64,000 bases of DNA from Canicola haemoglobinophilus (GTDB lineage Bacteria > Pseudomonadota > Gammaproteobacteria > Enterobacterales > Pasteurellaceae), in NCBI RefSeq assembly GCF_002015075.1, contig NZ_MUXZ01000021.1, positions 18,495-82,494 on the forward strand. Direction: 5' to 3'. How positions within the stretch are numbered: the first letter of the stretch is position 1; the number at the start of each line of letters is the position of its first letter. Position numbers and translations under genes: made by a program. The notes under the pieces were generated by a model. It was given only the letters and a program-made list of their open reading frames with translations. It was not told where the DNA came from and ran no database searches. Positions 60,257-64,000 of this stretch are shown piece after piece.

Positions 60257-63148
60257 TTATTCCTTATTACTTACAATCACTCGTAAGCTATCTAAACGCC
60301 AAGTAGCTTGGCTAAGTAACTCAAGAGATAAAGCTCGCTGCTGTCCTAATTGCTCAATTTCCTCTGGGCGAATATTCTTATTCACTGCTTGCAACGCAGA
60401 TAAACGATTAATCTCCGCACTGAGTGATTGATCTGCTAGCTGTTTAGCTTGTTCAATTACCACTTTCGCTGGCTCTATCACATTTTGCTCACTTTGTTTC
60501 AACAATTGCTCAATAGCTGGGCGCAACATTTTGATGACTTTTGTCGCCATATTTTTACCCATTGGTTTCAATTGTTTTTGCAAACCTTTAAAAGAAACCT
60601 GATTACTTAGATCATTTCCTTTAATATCCAGAAGTAAGCGTAACGGTGTTGGCGGTAAAAAACGTGTTAATTGTAAGCCTCGTGGCGACTGGCTTTCAAC
60701 CATATAAATCAATTCAAGTAATAATGTACCTGCTGGCAATTGTTTATTTACCAATAAAGCCACCGCACTTTTACCAATATCGCCACTCACAATTAAATCA
60801 ATTCCATTGCGTACAATTGGGTGATCCCAAGTTAGAAACTCAAGTTCCTCTCGAGCTAGTGCTAATTCACGATCAAAGGTTACTGTTACCCCTTCTTCTT
60901 TTAAACTAGGAAAATCAGGCACAAGCATAGTCCCTGTTGGGCTAATTACAATAGATTTCTCGCCAAGATCCTCTTGTTCAACACCGATAATGTCAAACAA
61001 GTTCAAAGTGAAATCAATCAGCTCCGTTGAGCCATCTTGCGCCGCAATCGCATTCGCCAATTCTTGCGCTTGCTCACCGCCATTAGAGTTCAGTTCTAAT
61101 AAACGATCTCGGCCTTGTTCCAACTCCGCTTTCAGCTGTAATTGTTGTTGATGAGTTTGCTTAATGAAAGCATCAAAGTCATCAGTAGTCAAAAACTCCG
61201 TTAATTTTGCACCGCACTTTTCAAACAAAGTAGCGCCCATAGGACAAGTTTCTTCAAAGGCATTCAATCCTTCGTGATACCATTGCGCCAAGCGAATTTG
61301 CGGTGTATTTGTAAAACAAGGTGCATAAATTTGAATATCTCTACGTTGCCCAATACGATCCAAGCGCCCAATGCATTGTTCCAATAAATCAGGATTATTT
61401 GGCAAATTAAATAAAACCAAATGGCAAGCAAATTGGAAATTACGCCCTTCCGAACCAATGGAAGAACTTAACAATACCTGTGCTCCCTCTTCTTGTTGCG
61501 CAAAATATGCAGAGGCGCGATCTCGCTCTACAATTGACATATTTTCATGAAAGACTGCACTACGAATTCCCTCTTTCTCACGCAACGCCTGCTCTAACTG
61601 AATTGCCGTTGTTGCCTGCTGACAAATAACGAGGATTTTTTCATCCCGCAAGCTTTTCACTAAATTAATCAACCAATCCACTCGAGGATCAAAATCCCAC
61701 CAAGTTGCATCTGCATTCATTTTTTGGAAAATTTGTTCTGGATAAAATAAATCTTGCTCTTTGATTTCACCAAGTAAATGTAGCACTTTGATTGCATTCT
61801 GATATTGTGTTGGTAAATCCAGTTTAATTTGATGATAAGTACGATGTGGGAACCCTTTCACACCCTGTCTTGTATTACGGAATAATAAACGGCTAGTTCC
61901 ATGGCGATCGATCAAGTTACTAATCAACTCATCTCGAGCAAGGGCTTTTTCCTCTGCATCTGCTTGAGAATTAAGTACCTTGAGCATAGGTTCAATATCT
62001 TGTTCACTGAGTAATTCAGCTAAATGATTTTGTTCTTCTGCGGTTAAAATATGCTCTGATAACAGGCTTTGCACGGCATCAGCAACTGGTTTATATTGCT
62101 GTTGTTCTTGCTCAAAAGCCTGATAATCATAAAAACGATTAGGATCCAATAAACGCAAGCGAGCAAAATGACTTTGTTGACCTAACTGCTCTGGAGTCGC
62201 AGTTAATAATAGTACCGCAGGGATAACCGCACTTAATCGCTCTACGAATTCATAAGCAATACTAGGTGCATCTTCTGACCAAGCAAGATGATGAGCTTCA
62301 TCAACAATCAATAAATCAAAATCACCCGCTAAAGCTTGCTGAGCACGTTTTGGCTGTTGTACAAGCCAATCCAACGCACAAATAATTAAATTTTCACTAG
62401 CAAAAGGATTGGTTGCAGAACGCTCCTCTGAACTATCAAAATCTGCACAACGCTCTTCATCAAATAAAGAAAAGTGGAGATTAAAACGGCGCAACATTTC
62501 AACTAGCCATTGATGTTGTAGAGTTTCAGGCACCAAAATAAGCACACGCTGGACTTTTTCGGCAAAGAGTTGTTGCTGCAAAATCATGCCAGCCTCTATG
62601 GTTTTACCCAAGCCGACCTCATCAGCTAATAAAACTCTCGGTGCAATACGACTTCCGACTTCCTGTGCAATATGTAATTGATGAGGAATAAGACCAGCTC
62701 GATTACCTCTTAACCCCCTTAATGAAGACTGAAACTGTGCTTGTTGATGCTTTAGTGCGTTATAGCGCAAAACAAAATGTTCATTACGATCAATCTGAGC
62801 ACTAAACAGACGATCTTGCGGCTTGCTAAAAGAAATTTGATGAGCCAATTCCATTTCTTGCACAACCGCATCTTCGTTATTATCTAATCGTTGTACAAGA
62901 TAGAAAGCTAACTCATTGCGCATCATGACATCAACAACCTTTGCTTTCCAGCCTAATTGATGGGTAATTTCATCCCCTTGTTGAAATAGTACTCGAGTTA
63001 AAGGTGCACTCGCTAATGCATAAATACGAGTTTCATCAGATGCAGGAAAAAAAATCGTTACTGTACGATTATCTTGTTCAGTAATAATCCCCAAACCAAG
63101 ATTATTCTCACTTTCACTTATCCAACGCTGACCAATTGCAAATGACAT
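60257..63148 (-). CDS. rapA: RNA polymerase-associated ATPase RapA (HepA)
   Basis: Swi2/Snf2-type ATPase that recycles stalled RNA polymerase. 963 residues (E. coli 968). N-terminal Tudor-like domains (1-110), Walker A LADEVGLGKTIEAGM near residue 175, DEAHHL near 280, helicase C domain with SSIGSEGRNFQ and IGRLDRIGQRRD, and the C-terminal RapA region. Uptake sequences at 60762, 61211 and 62226. Upstream, 63149-63360, AT-rich DNA contains only the uptake sequence at 63296. Confidence 0.96.
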   Translation of the reverse strand: MSFAIGQRWISESENNLGLGIITEQDNRTVTIFFPASDETRIYALASAPLTRVLFQQGDEITHQLGWKAKVVDVMMRNELAFYLVQRLDNNEDAVVQEMELAHQISFSKPQDRLFSAQIDRNEHFVLRYNALKHQQAQFQSSLRGLRGNRAGLIPHQLHIAQEVGSRIAPRVLLADEVGLGKTIEAGMILQQQLFAEKVQRVLILVPETLQHQWLVEMLRRFNLHFSLFDEERCADFDSSEERSATNPFASENLIICALDWLVQQPKRAQQALAGDFDLLIVDEAHHLAWSEDAPSIAYEFVERLSAVIPAVLLLTATPEQLGQQSHFARLRLLDPNRFYDYQAFEQEQQQYKPVADAVQSLLSEHILTAEEQNHLAELLSEQDIEPMLKVLNSQADAEEKALARDELISNLIDRHGTSRLLFRNTRQGVKGFPHRTYHQIKLDLPTQYQNAIKVLHLLGEIKEQDLFYPEQIFQKMNADATWWDFDPRVDWLINLVKSLRDEKILVICQQATTAIQLEQALREKEGIRSAVFHENMSIVERDRASAYFAQQEEGAQVLLSSSIGSEGRNFQFACHLVLFNLPNNPDLLEQCIGRLDRIGQRRDIQIYAPCFTNTPQIRLAQWYHEGLNAFEETCPMGATLFEKCGAKLTEFLTTDDFDAFIKQTHQQQLQLKAELEQGRDRLLELNSNGGEQAQELANAIAAQDGSTELIDFTLNLFDIIGVEQEDLGEKSIVISPTGTMLVPDFPSLKEEGVTVTFDRELALAREELEFLTWDHPIVRNGIDLIVSGDIGKSAVALLVNKQLPAGTLLLELIYMVESQSPRGLQLTRFLPPTPLRLLLDIKGNDLSNQVSFKGLQKQLKPMGKNMATKVIKMLRPAIEQLLKQSEQNVIEPAKVVIEQAKQLADQSLSAEINRLSALQAVNKNIRPEEIEQLGQQRALSLELLSQATWRLDSLRVIVSNKE

Positions 63149-63368
63149 AATAAAATAAAACTCTTTCTAAAATAAATGGGGGCGTATTCTACCTTATTTA
63201 GCCTAAAAAGTTGTTATTATTGGTAAGATTTGGGAGTAATTATTTGGAAAAATAAATTAGACAAAAAATAGCAGTATAAAACACTTTATTTTCCTACCGC
63301 ACTTTCTTTTGCCTTTTATTGATTGAAATGGATTTTGGTGTGAGGATGGTTTCTTTACTGGACCTTAA

Positions 63369-63404
63369 AAAACAAAAAAACCGCAAGCTCTCACTTACGG
63401 TTTC
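63369..63404 (-). terminator. rRNA operon terminator
   Basis: On the minus strand GAAACCGTAAG / CTTGCGGTTTT stem followed by T runs, just after the 5S gene. Confidence 0.85.
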
Positions 63405-63420
63405 TTCTCTATTTAGTAAC

Positions 63421-63534
63421 CTGGCGGTGACCTACTCTCACATGGGGAGACCCCACACTACCATCGGCGTCACGGCGTTTCACTTCTGAGTTCGGCATGG
63501 GGTCAGGTGGGACCACCGCACTATCGCCGCCAAG
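63421..63534 (-). rRNA. rrf: 5S ribosomal RNA
   Basis: The minus strand reads CTTGGCGGCGATAGTGCGG ... GTAGGTCACCGCCAG, a canonical 5S rRNA of about 114 bases. The end pairs CTTGGCGG / CCGCCAGG. Contains CCACCTGACCCCATGCCGAA and the E-loop region. Ends are estimated to within a few bases. Confidence 0.95.
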
Positions 63535-63792
63535 ATTATTCTGTACTAACTCTTTTGAGATTTCTAATTAGCTTTTAATTAACTTTTTTATTCATTCTTT
63601 AATTAAGTTTCTTTTAACTGATATCATTTTCATCAGTTTTCACTAATTCTCTCTGCTCTCACAATCAAAAACAAGCTGTTCACTCTCAATTTTCTACGCT
63701 ATCTTTTCTATAGCCTTCTATTCTATATCTTCCATAGCTTTCTGTTCTATCTTTAGTCTATCTCTACACAACCCCAAAACACTCAAGATTGT

Positions 63793-64000
63793 ATGGTTAA
63801 GCCTCTCGGGCAATTAGTATGTGTTAGCTCAATGTATCACTACACTTACACACCACACCTATCTACGTCGTAGTCTCCAACAACCCTTACTGACTTATAG
63901 TCAGGGAGAACTCATCTTAAGGCAAGTTTCGTGCTTAGATGCTTTCAGCACTTATCTCTTCCGCATGTAGCTACCCAGCAGTGCCTCTGGCGAGACAACT
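63793..64000 (-). rRNA. rrl: 23S ribosomal RNA, 3' end (partial)
   Basis: The 3'-terminal part of the 23S gene, on the minus strand, extending beyond the window. It ends ...CCGAGAGGCTTAACCAT, matching the 23S 3' end, and starts with the sequence of the last domain at 64000. 258 bases of spacer without a tRNA gene separate it from the 5S gene; that spacer is pyrimidine-rich (CTAT-type runs). Confidence 0.93.

Larger units (their letters stand above)
860..63304. repeat. Hin-type DNA uptake sequences (AAGTGCGGT), about 47 copies
   Basis: First base of each 9-mer found by eye (minus-strand copies marked m): 860m, 878, 1384, 2316m, 4026m, 4834m, 5006, 5313m, 5804, 5879m, 8392, 8768, 10540, 10983m, 13267, 14359, 17113m, 17124, 18249m, 18641, 19064, 21002m, 22916m, 23956, 25167m, 28334, 28832m, 29548, 30637, 32618m, 34842m, 36210, 39771, 42833, 45086, 46165m, 47460, 47722, 48621, 49835, 56092, 56409, 57623m, 60762m, 61211m, 62226m, 63296m. 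Density fits a naturally competent Haemophilus. The largest gap is 49,844-56,091, covering jetC, jetB and jetA. Confidence 0.9.

Noticed and set aside
63535..63792. A tRNA gene in the 23S-5S spacer
   Set aside because: No cloverleaf or CCA-like end could be found; the spacer is pyrimidine-rich unique sequence.

Overview
The window looks like chromosome of a Haemophilus species of the H. influenzae / H. haemolyticus group. The AAGTGCGGT DNA uptake sequence (Hin-type USS) occurs about 47 times, roughly one per 1.3 kb. Several transcription terminators are built from inverted USS pairs. The heme-hemopexin locus hxuCBA and the proteins coaA, gltS, dnaE, clpB, typA, rpsT, rapA and others read as Pasteurellaceae. 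Species cannot be fixed from the sequence alone.

Layout. Positions 1-19,300 are mostly core genome: coaA (5' end missing), gltS, dnaE, clpB, a DUF606 membrane protein, the sodium-pumping oxaloacetate decarboxylase operon oadGAB with a class-II-like CRP site, glnA, typA, a DUF6882-like protein, rpsT and murJ. Positions 19,300-26,400 hold hemopexin/heme uptake. hxuB-hxuA face away from hxuC; hxuA carries a one-base frameshift, and hxuC has an A12 tract in its promoter spacer and a C8 tract in its coding sequence. Positions 26,400-30,900 carry rlmB, an in-frame fusion of a chorismate-lyase (UbiC) domain to RNase R, and a MOSC protein.

Positions 31-55.5 kb are accessory or heavily rearranged. 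First comes an eroding four-gene metabolic operon: an isochorismatase-fold hydrolase with an internal stop, a XapX protein, a frameshifted YtcJ-like amidohydrolase and an MFS exporter with a C-terminal ferredoxin-like domain. Then comes a complete cytolethal distending toxin operon cdtABC. Next is a full histidine operon (leader peptide, attenuator, hisGDCBHAF-IE) whose cistrons are interleaved in the same orientation with a RhuM-Fic protein, a Y1 REP-type transposase with a cluster of perfect hairpins, a frameshifted small membrane protein and a DUF1016/YhcG nuclease. Immediately upstream of the his promoter is a complete type I Wadjet anti-plasmid system, jetABCD. This block holds all eight exact copies that I found of the other Pasteurellaceae uptake sequence, ACAAGCGGT (Apl-type). 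Two hairpins there have an Apl-type USS on one arm and a Hin-type USS on the other, which I read as traces of transfer between the two uptake-specificity lineages.

Positions 55.5-64 kb return to core genes: a methyltransferase, tyrP, ppa, an M48 lipoprotein protease, rluA, rapA, then the end of an rRNA operon (5S and the 3' end of 23S, both on the minus strand). I saw no tRNA genes and no CRISPR arrays.
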